Positions 1-7,407 of a stretch of 12,482 nucleotides of DNA are shown piece after piece. The stretch is from Rhodospirillales bacterium (GTDB lineage Bacteria; Pseudomonadota; Alphaproteobacteria; CACIAM-22H2). The stretch lies in contig JACQAF010000018.1 in NCBI GenBank assembly GCA_016195145.1, forward strand, positions 1-12,482. The letters are read 5' to 3'. Positions within the stretch are counted from its first letter, which is position 1; every line of letters starts with the position of its first letter. Both the position numbers and the translations under genes were made by a program. Below the pieces are notes generated by a model, which worked only from the letters and a program-made list of their open reading frames with translations, was not told the DNA's origin and searched no databases.

Positions 1-609
1 GTGATCGAATGCGCACCATCGGCGGTTTTTGCCGAGGTGGCCGAACCGGCGATCCGGGCAGGGCGGATTTTCATACCCTTGAGCGTTGGCGCGCTTCTCG
101 GCCGCGCCGATCTGATCGAGGCGGCGCGCCTGAGCGGCGCGCGGATCGTCGTTCCTTCCGGCGGCCTGATGGGGCTCGATGCCGTGCGCGCCTGCGCCGA
201 AAGCTCCATACAGTCGGTCAAGATCGTCACCCGGAAGCCGCCGGCTGGGCTCGCCGATGCGCCGCTGGTGCGGGACAAGGGAATCGATCTCAAAAGCCTG
301 ACGGCGCCGCTGAAAATTTTCGAGGGAAGCATTCGGCAGGCGGCCATCGGCTTTCCGGCCAATATCAATGTCGGCGCCGCATTGAGCCTGGCCGGAATCG
401 GACCCGACCGAACGATGTCGGAAATCTGGGCGGATCCCGGGGTCGAGCGAAACACGCATCGCATCACGGTCGAAGCCGACGCTGCGCGTTTCGAGATGAC
501 GATCGAGAACGTGCCGACGCTTGAAAATCCGCGCACCAGCCGGCTGACGGCGCTGAGCATCGTTGCGACGCTCCGGGGATTAACGAGCTATCTGAAAATC
601 GGCACCTGA
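1..609 (+). CDS. L-aspartate dehydrogenase, 5' end missing
   Basis: Oxidises L-aspartate with NAD(P)+ to iminosuccinate, which hydrolyses to oxaloacetate and ammonia or can feed NAD synthesis; cytoplasmic. The 202 visible residues cover the second part of the Rossmann domain and the whole catalytic/dimerisation domain (DUF108 family). Visible family marks are SVGALLGRADL (28-38), VPSGGLMGLDA (51-61), TRKPP (77-81), FPANINVGAALSLAGIG (118-134), NTH with the conserved catalytic His (151-153) and IENVP...NPRTSRLTALS near the C-terminus. Members are about 265 aa, so roughly 60-65 residues with the GxGxxG dinucleotide motif lie upstream. The GTG at position 1 is therefore an internal valine and not the start. 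It is followed after 44 nt by a RidA-family gene and then an acidic amino acid importer, which fits a catabolic rather than a purely NAD-biosynthetic (NadX) role; that choice is inference. Confidence 0.88.
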   Translation: MIECAPSAVFAEVAEPAIRAGRIFIPLSVGALLGRADLIEAARLSGARIVVPSGGLMGLDAVRACAESSIQSVKIVTRKPPAGLADAPLVRDKGIDLKSLTAPLKIFEGSIRQAAIGFPANINVGAALSLAGIGPDRTMSEIWADPGVERNTHRITVEADAARFEMTIENVPTLENPRTSRLTALSIVATLRGLTSYLKIGT

Positions 610-653
610 TGGGGCCGGCGCAATAACGCCACATTCCAAGAAGCAAACACGAT

Positions 654-1034
654 ATGAACATCGCGCGAGTCAATGCAGGAAAACGGATGAGCCAGGCGGC
701 AGTCCATGGCGGGACGGTTTATCTCTCCGGCCAGGTTCCCACGGACCTGTCGGCCGACATCCGGGGACAGACGGCCCAGGTTCTGGAAAAAATCGAACTT
801 CTTCTCGCGGCAGCAAGAAGCGGGAAATCGAACCTGATTTCGGCGACCGTCTGGCTGTCCGACATGTCCATGTTTGCAGCGATGAACGAGGTCTGGGAGG
901 CATGGATCGATCCCGGCAATGCGCCGGCTCGCGCCTGCGTCGAGGCCAAGCTGGCCAATCCCGGTTATCTCGTCGAAATCGCAGTTATCGCCGGGACCCT
1001 GTCATCCCGGTCGAAGTCCAGTCCCCGCCCTTAA
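654..1034 (+). CDS. RidA-family (YoaB-like) enamine/imine deaminase
   Basis: Small cytoplasmic trimer-forming protein of the YjgF/YER057c/UK114 superfamily, whose members hydrolyse reactive enamines and imines to ketoacids and ammonia. The 126-aa product matches the YoaB-type branch: TVYLSGQVP (21-29), the ATVWLSDMSMFAAMNEVWEAW block (64-84), and PARACVEAKLANPGYLVEIAV (91-111). This holds the conserved substrate-carboxylate Arg (R93) and the Glu near position 109 typical of catalytically active members. The last ten residues are a Ser/Lys/Arg tail without family similarity. The start is the ATG at 654, with a weak purine stretch (AAGAAG) upstream. It sits between aspartate dehydrogenase and the gltIJKL importer; since the dehydrogenase releases iminosuccinate, clearing that imine is the natural inferred job. 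Family call is firm; substrate is inferred. Confidence 0.85.
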   Translation: MNIARVNAGKRMSQAAVHGGTVYLSGQVPTDLSADIRGQTAQVLEKIELLLAAARSGKSNLISATVWLSDMSMFAAMNEVWEAWIDPGNAPARACVEAKLANPGYLVEIAVIAGTLSSRSKSSPRP

Positions 1035-1078
1035 CAGCCGTAATTGCCAAGCCAACAACCTGAACAGGGAGAGACGAA

Positions 1079-1966
1079 ATGAACAGTTTGAGATGTCTTG
1101 CCGTTGCGCTGACTTTCGGTGCTGCGGCTATCGCCGCCGCCCCCGCCTCCGCGCAGGAGGATTCCTTTGTCCTCAAGCGCATTAAGGAACGCAGTGCGAT
1201 CAATATCGGCCACCGCGAGGCGTCGATTCCGTTTTCGTATATCGGATCGGAGGGAAAGCCGATCGGTTATTCGATCGATCTGTGCATGAAGATCGTCGAT
1301 CGCATCAAAGAGACCCTCGAAACCCCGAATCTGGCCGTGAAATTCGTGCCGGTCACCGGGCAGACGCGGATCCCGCTGATGGCCAACGGTACGATCGATC
1401 TCGAATGCGGGTCGACGACCAACAACCTGACCCGCTCGAAGCAGGTCGATTATCTGGCCATCACTTTTATCGCCGGCACGAAGCTGGCGACGAAGAAGAA
1501 TTCGGGAATCAAGGAAATCGAGGATTTGAAAGGCAAGACCATCGCCGTTCCGCTGGGCACGACCAACGAAAAGGCGATTAAAAGCATCGTCGAGGAGAAG
1601 AAACTCGATGTGAAGATCGTCAACGTCAAGGATATGCCCCAGGGATGGTTGGCGCTGGAAACGGGCCGCGCCGATGCGTTCGCCACCGACAACGTGCTGC
1701 TCTACGGCCTGATCAGCAAGGCGAAGAATCCCGAGCAGTACGAAGTGACCGGACGGTTCCTCAGCTATGATCCCTACGGAATCATGATCCCGCGCCATGA
1801 TTCCACGTTTCGGCTGCTCGGCAACACCGTGCTCGCCGACCTCATGCGATCTGGCGAAATCAACGCGCTGTACGACAGGTGGTTCAACCCCGGCCTGACC
1901 GATATCCGCATGCCATTGGAGAATACGCTCAAGACCGCGTTCGAAATCCAGGCCCTGCCCTATTGA
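1079..1966 (+). CDS. gltI: Glutamate/aspartate ABC transporter substrate-binding protein
   Basis: Periplasmic binding protein that captures acidic amino acids for the GltJKL importer. The 295-aa precursor has a Sec signal peptide: a short basic start, a hydrophobic Ala-rich core and ASA just before residue 26 (mature start around QED). The mature part is a type-2 periplasmic binding fold (SBP_bac_3). Marks shared with E. coli GltI are GHREASIPFSYI (44-55), QTRIPL (95-100), ECGSTTNN (109-116), DLKGKTIAVPLGTT and LETGRADAF. R46 and S112-T114 are likely ligand contacts, by analogy. A strong ribosome site, AGGGAGAG, stands five bases before the ATG. It follows the RidA gene by 44 nt, and a perfect hairpin lies between it and gltJ, as is common after highly expressed binding-protein genes. 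Specificity for Asp or Glu is inferred from similarity and the aspartate dehydrogenase neighbour. Confidence 0.9.
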   Translation: MNSLRCLAVALTFGAAAIAAAPASAQEDSFVLKRIKERSAINIGHREASIPFSYIGSEGKPIGYSIDLCMKIVDRIKETLETPNLAVKFVPVTGQTRIPLMANGTIDLECGSTTNNLTRSKQVDYLAITFIAGTKLATKKNSGIKEIEDLKGKTIAVPLGTTNEKAIKSIVEEKKLDVKIVNVKDMPQGWLALETGRADAFATDNVLLYGLISKAKNPEQYEVTGRFLSYDPYGIMIPRHDSTFRLLGNTVLADLMRSGEINALYDRWFNPGLTDIRMPLENTLKTAFEIQALPY

Positions 1967-1972
1967 GAAGTC

Positions 1973-2005
1973 GATGCCGGGAATCCATCGCGGATTCCCG
2001 GCATC
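1973..2005 (+). promoter_or_regulatory. Intercistronic 14-bp hairpin between gltI and gltJ
   Basis: A perfect inverted repeat: arm GATGCCGGGAATCC (1973-1986), loop ATCGC, arm GGATTCCCGGCATC (1992-2005), starting six bases after the gltI stop. There is no T-run after it, so it is not a classical complete terminator. Such structures between binding-protein and permease genes usually protect the upstream mRNA from 3' decay or cause partial termination, so that binding protein outnumbers permease. The structure is seen directly; the role is inferred. Confidence 0.75.
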
Positions 2006-2044
2006 CGCGTTGCGGCGGCACGGGCGGGGAGCACAGCGGCGGCC

Positions 2045-2767
2045 ATGCAATACAACTGGAATTGGGCGGTCCTGATCACCGAGCCCTATCTCGGCTGGAT
2101 CGCATCGGGTTTCGGGTGGACCGTGGCGGTTTCATGCGCGGCGTGGATCATCGCTTTTTTCCTCGGGTCGGCCATCGGCGTGATGCGGACGACCGAAATC
2201 CGCGCTCTCCGCATCGCCGGGGCCGTTTACGTCGAAACGTTTCGCAACATACCGCTCCTGGTGCAGATGTTCCTGTGGTATTTCGTCCTGCCCGAGATAC
2301 TGCCGAAAAGCGCCGGCGATTGGCTCAAGCGCGACATGCCGCTTCCCGAATACTGGACGGCAGTCGTCTGCCTCGGCACCTACACGGCGGCGCGCGTCGC
2401 CGAGCAAGTGCGGGCGGGCATCAACACCATCGGCAGGGGACAACACTTTGCCGCCCTTGCAATAGGCCTGACGCCGATTCAGGCCTATCGCAACGTTCTG
2501 CTGCCCATCGGCTACCGGATTATCGTTCCGCCGCTGACCAGCGATTTCCTCGGCGTATTCAAGAATTCGTCGCTGGCCCTGACGATCGGCGTTCTGGAAC
2601 TGACGGCGCAAACGCGGCAGATCGGCGAATACACTTTTCAGGGATTCGAGTCGTTTACGGCGGCGACGCTGATTTATCTAGCGGTGACCTTCACAGTCAT
2701 GGCGTTCATGCGCAGAATTGAAACCCGAACGGCCATCCCCGGCATGATTTCCCTGGGGGCGAAGTGA
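2045..2767 (+). CDS. gltJ: Glutamate/aspartate ABC transporter permease GltJ
   Basis: Inner-membrane permease subunit, one half of the GltJ-GltK channel. The 240-aa protein follows E. coli GltJ along most of its length: an N-terminal NWNW segment, TYLGWI-like PYLGWIASGF (14-23), VETFRNIPLLVQMFLWYFVLPEILP (63-87), TAARVAEQVRAGI (114-126) and the EAA loop that docks on the ATPase (about 133-153, GQHFAALAIGLTPIQAYRN). The next part, VPPLTSDFLGVFKNSSLA, is also typical. About five hydrophobic segments are visible. The ATG at 2045 is the only in-frame start after the hairpin; its ribosome site (GGGGA about 13 nt upstream) is weak, which together with the hairpin suggests lower synthesis than GltI. 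It ends one base before gltK. Confidence 0.9.
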   Translation: MQYNWNWAVLITEPYLGWIASGFGWTVAVSCAAWIIAFFLGSAIGVMRTTEIRALRIAGAVYVETFRNIPLLVQMFLWYFVLPEILPKSAGDWLKRDMPLPEYWTAVVCLGTYTAARVAEQVRAGINTIGRGQHFAALAIGLTPIQAYRNVLLPIGYRIIVPPLTSDFLGVFKNSSLALTIGVLELTAQTRQIGEYTFQGFESFTAATLIYLAVTFTVMAFMRRIETRTAIPGMISLGAK

Positions 2768-2768
2768 C

Positions 2769-3424
2769 ATGACCGACGGGTTTGACCTCGGAATTATCGT
2801 TCGATCGGTGCCATTCCTGTGGGACGGCTTGCAACTCACGTTTCTGCTGACGGCGATCGCCGTGGCGGGCGGATTGGTCGGCGGGACGCTGCTCGCCCTG
2901 TGCCGTCTGTCCTCCTTCGCGCCCCTGTCGTTCGCGGCCGGCGCCTACGTCAATTTTTTCCGCTCGATGCCGCTGATCCTGGTCATCTTCTGGTTCTATT
3001 TCTTGGTTCCGCTCGTCGTCGGGCGTCCGGTCGGCGGTTTCTATTCGGTCCTGATCGCCTTCACCATGTTCGAGGCGGCCTATTATTGCGAGATCGTCCG
3101 CGCCGGGATCCAGAGCGTTCGCAAAGGCCAGATCTACGCCGGTCAGGCGCTCGGGCTGACCTATCGCCAGAACATGCTCTACGTCGTCCTGCCCCAGGCG
3201 CTGCGCAACATGGTGCCGATCCTTCTGACCCAGGGAATCATCCTGTTTCAGGATACGTCCCTGGTCTACGTAGTTGGCTTGCACGATTTCCTGGTGAGCG
3301 CCGATATCGTGGCCAATCGCGATAACCGCCTGATCGAGATGTACGCCACCGTGGCGGCGGTTTACTTCGTGTTGTGCCTGCTGGGGTCTCTTGGTGTCCG
3401 GAAATTGCAGAGAAAATATGCGCT

Positions 3425-3428
<4 letters not shown>
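2769..3428 (+). CDS. gltK: Glutamate/aspartate ABC transporter permease GltK
   Basis: Second membrane subunit of the acidic amino acid importer, pairing with GltJ. The 219-aa product shares with E. coli GltK the blocks RLSSFAP (46-52), AYVNFFRSMPLILVIFWFY (59-77), FTMFEAAYYCEIVRAGIQS (98-116), an EAA loop (about 120-143, GQIYAGQALGLTYRQNMLYVVLP) and LLTQGIILFQDTSLVYV. Around five transmembrane segments are visible. The ATG follows the gltJ stop by a single base, and the last codons overlap gltL as ATGA, so gltJ, gltK and gltL are translationally coupled. Nothing odd in length or composition. Confidence 0.9.
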
Positions 3429-4153
<725 letters not shown>

Positions 4154-4217
4154 GTGCGGCTGGCTGCCTCGGTGAGAGATTTGCCGGCGCTAAGTGAACG
4201 AATGGCGGAACGAGAAT

Positions 4218-4312
4218 TGGCGGAGGGGATGGGATTCGAACCCACGATACGGGTTTTAGTCCCGTATAACGGTTTAGCAAACCGCCGCCTTCAGCCACTC
4301 GGCCACCCCTCC
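4218..4312 (-). tRNA. tRNA-Ser (anticodon GCU)
   Basis: Decodes AGC and AGU serine codons. On the minus strand the gene begins GGAGGGGUGGCC and ends CCCCUCCGCCA, giving a 7-bp acceptor stem, a G discriminator and an encoded CCA (4218-4220). The anticodon loop is UUGCUAA with anticodon GCU at 4276-4278. A long variable arm with an ACGGG/CCCGT stem marks it as a class II tRNA, and the T-loop reads GGTTCGAATCC. Its total length with CCA is 95 nt. It converges on the end of gltL and has its own upstream promoter. I see no repeat of its 3' end nearby, so no integration at this tRNA. Confidence 0.96.
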
Positions 4313-4350
4313 GCCGGGAGTGGTGTTTTGACACGGCGTATGCGCCTCGG

Positions 4351-4379
4351 GTTCTAAAGACCGGGAGGAAGACTGTCAA
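4351..4379 (-). promoter_or_regulatory. Sigma70-type promoter of tRNA-Ser
   Basis: On the minus strand, a perfect -35 TTGACA (4374-4379) is separated by exactly 17 bases from TAGAAC (4351-4356), a fair -10 element. Transcription would begin near 4344, leaving a leader of about 30 nt before the mature tRNA end at 4312. Confidence 0.65.
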
Positions 4380-4467
4380 TCAATGTCGCGTTCGGCCGGC
4401 CGCGCGGGCCGGGCCATGTGGGACGCCGCCGAGAAACGCTGTCGTTCAGGGGCTTGTCGGCGAAAGC

Positions 4468-4842
4468 TTACGCGGCACTCCAGCGCCGGTAGGTTTCTTT
4501 CATATCCTCGAGCGCCTGGGCGAGATCGCGCCCACTACCGCCCGTTTGCTCCATCACTCGCCGGTAGCGGTTGCGGGCCTCGACGAAAGCCACCCACAAT
4601 TCGGCCTGGCTCACCGCGCCGGGCCCCTTGCGCTGGCTCTTGATCTCCGGGGCAAGGGCGCCGTCGATCTCGACCAGTACCGACCAGAGCTTGTCGGCGA
4701 TCGCGCGCTCGCCGGTCGCATAGGCGTGGTTGAACGCCGCCAGAATTTTGTCCGAAAGCCGCCGGTTATACTCCGGCGTTCCATAGGACTCCGGAATCCC
4801 GGGTTGGCTTTCGATAGTCAACGGTGCGATCGTGCCGCTCAT
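4468..4842 (-). CDS. Hypothetical protein, 124 aa, function unknown
   Basis: I do not recognise a family. The product is soluble, with no signal peptide or membrane segment. A Pro/Gly/Tyr-containing N-terminus (SQPGIPESYGTPEYNRR) leads into predicted helices: a segment around LSDKILAAFNHAYATGERAIADKLWSV, a middle one starting at SQAELWVAFVEARNRYRRVMEQ, and a C-terminal DLAQALEDMKETYRRWSA. It has no cysteine. The start is the ATG at 4842, since a GGAG ribosome site (4850-4853) lies seven bases upstream; the TTG two codons earlier would be almost on top of that site. Base and codon use look native. It stands alone on the minus strand, 155 nt upstream of tRNA-Ser and divergent from a small + strand gene. 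Coding status is supported by ribosome site and frame length, not by known homology. Confidence 0.7.
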   Translation of the reverse strand: MSGTIAPLTIESQPGIPESYGTPEYNRRLSDKILAAFNHAYATGERAIADKLWSVLVEIDGALAPEIKSQRKGPGAVSQAELWVAFVEARNRYRRVMEQTGGSGRDLAQALEDMKETYRRWSAA

Positions 4843-4900
4843 TGCCAAGCTCCACTGGGCCGACAGGCCGGGGCAATAGTGGAATCCTCGCGCGTTGTGA

Positions 4901-5014
4901 TTACCATTCGGTTAATATCCACACCCGATCGACCCCTCCCTTCAGGCGTTTAGCTTATGCCTATTTTGCCGTAAAGATTCTCTCCGATATGGGTCAAATT
5001 TTACCTGTCGTTAA
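4901..5014. promoter_or_regulatory. Two CtrA-box-like sites in the divergent intergenic region
   Basis: The 237-bp gap between the divergent genes at 4842 and 5080 is AT-richer than its surroundings. It contains TTAC-N7-TTAA (4901-4915) and TTTA-N7-TTAA (5000-5014), each one base off the alphaproteobacterial CtrA consensus TTAA-N7-TTAA. No confident -35/-10 pair was found here on either strand. The match is seen; CtrA binding is only a suggestion. Confidence 0.25.
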
Positions 5015-5079
5015 TCGCGACCGCCCGATACTCGCGGGCATTGGTAGAAAGCCTCTAAACCCTTCCCGGAGAAGCACCC

Positions 5080-5292
5080 ATGTCACTCTCCCGGCGCTCA
5101 GTTGAAACCCTCCTCGACCTCGTCGAAAACAAGCTCACGTCCATGCAGGTCATCGACCGCGACGACGCGCGCGAGCTGGCCATTCTTGAAAACGCCCGCC
5201 GCGAGTTGTGCTCGGCCGGCGGCAAGCGCCAGGCCCAGGTCCTGCCCTTCGCCGCGCCCGCGCGCCGGCAGAGCAGCCCGGTCACGGCCTGA
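5080..5292 (+). CDS. Small hypothetical protein, 70 aa
   Basis: A short, charged, mostly helical soluble protein starting MSLSRRSVETLLDLVENKL, with an acidic-basic stretch (IDRDDARELAILENARREL, about residues 25-43) and a disordered Pro/Ala/Arg/Gln-rich tail ending SPVTA. I believe similar short proteins occur in other alphaproteobacteria, but I cannot name a function. The ATG has a good ribosome site, GGAGAAG, with GGAG eight bases upstream. The gene is preceded by a probable regulatory region, followed seven bases after its stop by a GC hairpin, and lies upstream of dCTP deaminase on the same strand. One cysteine, no signal peptide, no membrane segment. Confidence 0.72.
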   Translation: MSLSRRSVETLLDLVENKLTSMQVIDRDDARELAILENARRELCSAGGKRQAQVLPFAAPARRQSSPVTA

Positions 5293-5298
5293 TTGCCC

Positions 5299-5318
5299 GA
5301 CCCGGGCCCGCCCGGGTC
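5299..5318 (+). terminator. GC-rich hairpin after the 70-aa gene
   Basis: Perfect inverted repeat GACCCGGGC (5299-5307), CC, GCCCGGGTC (5310-5318), beginning seven bases after the stop codon. In RNA this gives about an 8-bp stem with a 4-nt loop. No T-tract follows, so it may be a weak or Rho-assisted terminator or a 3' stabiliser. Confidence 0.4.
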
Positions 5319-5408
5319 ACATAGCCGGGGCCGCCTTGGCTGCCGGCCGATCGTTGAAGCCGCGCCCGCGCCTTTATGGCGCCCGGCGGGCCGGCTGACC
5401 CCGATCCC

Positions 5409-5435
5409 CCGATCCGGCCCTGCGCGCCGGATCGG
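5409..5435 (+). promoter_or_regulatory. 10-bp hairpin upstream of dcd
   Basis: Perfect arms CCGATCCGGC (5409-5418) and GCCGGATCGG (5426-5435) enclose a 7-nt loop. It lies 104 nt before the dCTP deaminase start in the 246-bp gap. It could be part of a 5' leader or a second stop for read-through from the upstream gene; no T-run follows it. I see no convincing promoter between it and dcd. Confidence 0.35.
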
Positions 5436-5538
5436 AGGATTCGACTGGCGCAATTCCATCAAGTAAGTTGCCGCCCTCGCCGCGCCCGGCCCTGTTCCGA
5501 CCCGCGCGGCATCGATCCGCTTCGAGCGAGGTGGCACG

Positions 5539-6705
5539 TTGGCCCCGCAGACCCCGAATACCCTGTTCCCCGAAACCGAAGCCGCCGGCCGGCCGGCCCG
5601 TTTTTCCACCGGCATCCTGCCCCGCCAGACCTATCGCGAATTCATCGCCGCCGGGCGCATCGCCTCGGACGTCCCCTTTGTCGACAACCAGATCCAGCCG
5701 GCGAGCATCGATCTGCGCCTCGGCCCGGTCGCCTATCGCGTGCAGGCGAGCTTCCTGCCCGGCGCGCAGGCGCCAGTCCGGCGCAAGATCGACGCCCTGA
5801 AGATGCACGAGATCGACCTGACCGGCGGCGCGGTGCTGGAGCGCGGCTGCGTCTATATCGTTCCGCTGCTCGAACGGCTGAGCCTGCCGGCCGATATCGG
5901 CGGCACCGCCAACCCCAAGAGCACGACCGGCCGGCTCGACATCTTCACCCGCCTGATCCCCGATTACGCGAGCGAGTTCGAGCGCGTCCGCAAGGGCTAT
6001 AAGGGGCCGCTTTACCTCGAGGTATCGCCGCGCACTTTCAGCGTCTTCGTCAGGCAGGGCCTGGCGCTCAACCAGCTGCGCCTGCGCCGCGGCGACCCGC
6101 CGCCCTCGGACGCGGCGCTGGCCGACCTCAACCGCAGCGAAGGCCTCGTCTATTCCGCCGACGAGAAACAGGAAGAAGCGGTGATCCGCAAGGGGCTGTG
6201 GGTGTCGATCGATCTCGACACCGCCGACGCCGGCGACCTGATCGGCTATCGGGCCAAGCGCCACGCGCCGCTGGTCGATGCGACGAAAATCAACCATTAC
6301 GATCCGCTCGATTTCTGGGAGCCGATCGCGCGCAACAAATCGCGCTCGCTCATCCTCGAACCGGACGAATTCTATATCCTCGTCTCGAAGGAAAAGGTGC
6401 GCGTGCCGCCGACCCACGCCGCCGAGATGGTCGCCTACGATTCCTCGGTCGGCGAGTTCCGCATCCATTACGCCGGGTTCTTCGATCCCGGCTTCGGCTA
6501 CGGCACCAACGACATCCAGGGCACCCGCGCGGTGCTCGAGGTGCGCTCGCACGAGGTGCCATTCCTGCTCGATGACGGGCAGATCGTCGGCCGCCTGATC
6601 TACGAGCGCCTGACCGAAACGCCGGACCGCATTTACGGCGTCGATATCGGCTCGTCCTACCAGCGCCAGGGGCTCGCGCTGTCGAAACAGTTCCGGCGCG
6701 GCTGA
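5539..6705 (+). CDS. dcd: 2'-deoxycytidine 5'-triphosphate deaminase, long double-domain form
   Basis: Deaminates dCTP to dUTP, supplying dUMP for thymidylate synthesis; cytoplasmic. At 388 aa it is about twice the E. coli Dcd (193 aa) and appears to contain two dUTPase/Dcd-like beta folds. The first has QPASIDLRLG (53-62), NPKSTTGRLD (125-134) and LYLEVSPR (158-165). The second has AYDSSVGEF (299-307), AGFFDPGFGYG (312-322) and AVLEVRSHEVPF (331-342), where E334 aligns with the catalytic glutamate of E. coli Dcd. The start is the TTG at 5539: GAGCGAGG sits seven bases upstream, there is no ATG or GTG in frame just before, and the next Met is residue 89, inside the fold. It runs tail to tail with the GST gene at 6710, with only four bases between stops. 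Long forms of this kind are usual in alphaproteobacteria. Confidence 0.88.
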   Translation: MAPQTPNTLFPETEAAGRPARFSTGILPRQTYREFIAAGRIASDVPFVDNQIQPASIDLRLGPVAYRVQASFLPGAQAPVRRKIDALKMHEIDLTGGAVLERGCVYIVPLLERLSLPADIGGTANPKSTTGRLDIFTRLIPDYASEFERVRKGYKGPLYLEVSPRTFSVFVRQGLALNQLRLRRGDPPPSDAALADLNRSEGLVYSADEKQEEAVIRKGLWVSIDLDTADAGDLIGYRAKRHAPLVDATKINHYDPLDFWEPIARNKSRSLILEPDEFYILVSKEKVRVPPTHAAEMVAYDSSVGEFRIHYAGFFDPGFGYGTNDIQGTRAVLEVRSHEVPFLLDDGQIVGRLIYERLTETPDRIYGVDIGSSYQRQGLALSKQFRRG

Positions 6706-6709
6706 GCGG

Positions 6710-7330
6710 TCAGCCCGGGACCTTCATCCCCTTCTGTACCGCCGGACGGGCGCCGATCGCGTCGTACCAGCGTTTGACGTTGGGAAACTCGTTGAGATCG
6801 ACGCGGTGCCAGTCATGGCGCGCCACCCACGGATAGGTCGCGATATCGGCGATGGTGTACTCGCCGCTGCCGAGAAATTCCGCCTGCCCCAGCCGCACGT
6901 TCATCACGCCGTAAAGCCGCTTCGCCTCCGCCCCGTAACGGGCGATGGCGTAGGGCACCTCTTCCTTCGGGTTGCGCATGAAATGGTGCGCCTGGCCGAA
7001 CATCGGGCCGACACCGCCCATCTGGAACATCAGCCATTGCAGCACGATGTAGCGCTTGCGCGGATCGGCGGGATAGAAGCGCCCGGTCTTGTCGGCGAGA
7101 TAGGCGAGGATCGCCCCCGATTCGAACAGGGTGAGCGGTTGCCCGCCCGGCCCCTGCGGATCGATAATCGCCGGAATGCGGTTATTGGGGTTGATCGCCA
7201 GGAACTCGGGCGTGAACTGGTCGCCCTTGCCGATGTCGATAGGATGCACCTTGTAGGGAAGGCCGAGTTCTTCGAGCATGATGGAGGCCTTGCGGCCGTT
7301 GGGCGTTCCCCAGGTGTATAGGTCGATCAT
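6710..7330 (-). CDS. Glutathione S-transferase, YfcG/YghU (Nu) class
   Basis: A 206-aa thiol-dependent enzyme of the class that includes E. coli YfcG and YghU, which act as glutathione disulfide-bond oxidoreductases. The N-terminal thioredoxin fold begins MIDLYTWGTPNG, with T9 and N11 at the positions that bind glutathione in YfcG. NNRIPAI supplies the cis-proline (P53) and LFESGAI the gamma-glutamyl contact E70-S71. The helical domain has LQWLMFQMGGVGPMFGQ and the N-capping box YTIADIATYPW (158-168). The correct start is the ATG at 7330, with GGAG five bases upstream; reading further upstream in frame only runs through the neighbouring GST out of phase. It is the last gene of the minus-strand cluster that starts with gatC, 77 nt after another GST that is only distantly related. 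Confidence 0.9.
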   Translation of the reverse strand: MIDLYTWGTPNGRKASIMLEELGLPYKVHPIDIGKGDQFTPEFLAINPNNRIPAIIDPQGPGGQPLTLFESGAILAYLADKTGRFYPADPRKRYIVLQWLMFQMGGVGPMFGQAHHFMRNPKEEVPYAIARYGAEAKRLYGVMNVRLGQAEFLGSGEYTIADIATYPWVARHDWHRVDLNEFPNVKRWYDAIGARPAVQKGMKVPG

Positions 7331-7369
7331 CGTTTCTCCGCATTCGCCGGGGACTGCCTCGCTCCCGCC

Positions 7370-7387
7370 CGTCCCGGAGCCGGGACG
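7370..7387 (-). terminator. GC hairpin between the two GST genes
   Basis: Perfect repeat CGTCCCGG (7370-7377), AG, CCGGGACG (7380-7387), 20 bases after the stop of the upstream GST gene. No T-run follows on the minus strand. It may stabilise the upstream message or partly separate expression of the two GST genes. Confidence 0.35.
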
Positions 7388-7407
7388 AGAGCGCCGAAAG
7401 CGGAGCG

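Noticed and set aside
1031..2050. A 339-aa minus-strand reading frame opposite gltI
   Set aside because: gltI has a signal peptide, ribosome site and clear family motifs. The opposite frame is its mirror image, with no recognisable domain.
4218..4312. tRNA-Ser as an attachment site for a mobile element
   Set aside because: No integrase, no direct repeat of the tRNA 3' end nearby, and the neighbours look like native chromosomal genes.
5374..6552. A 392-aa minus-strand reading frame opposite dcd
   Set aside because: The dCTP deaminase motifs on the plus strand are unambiguous; the antisense frame is a GC-skew artefact.
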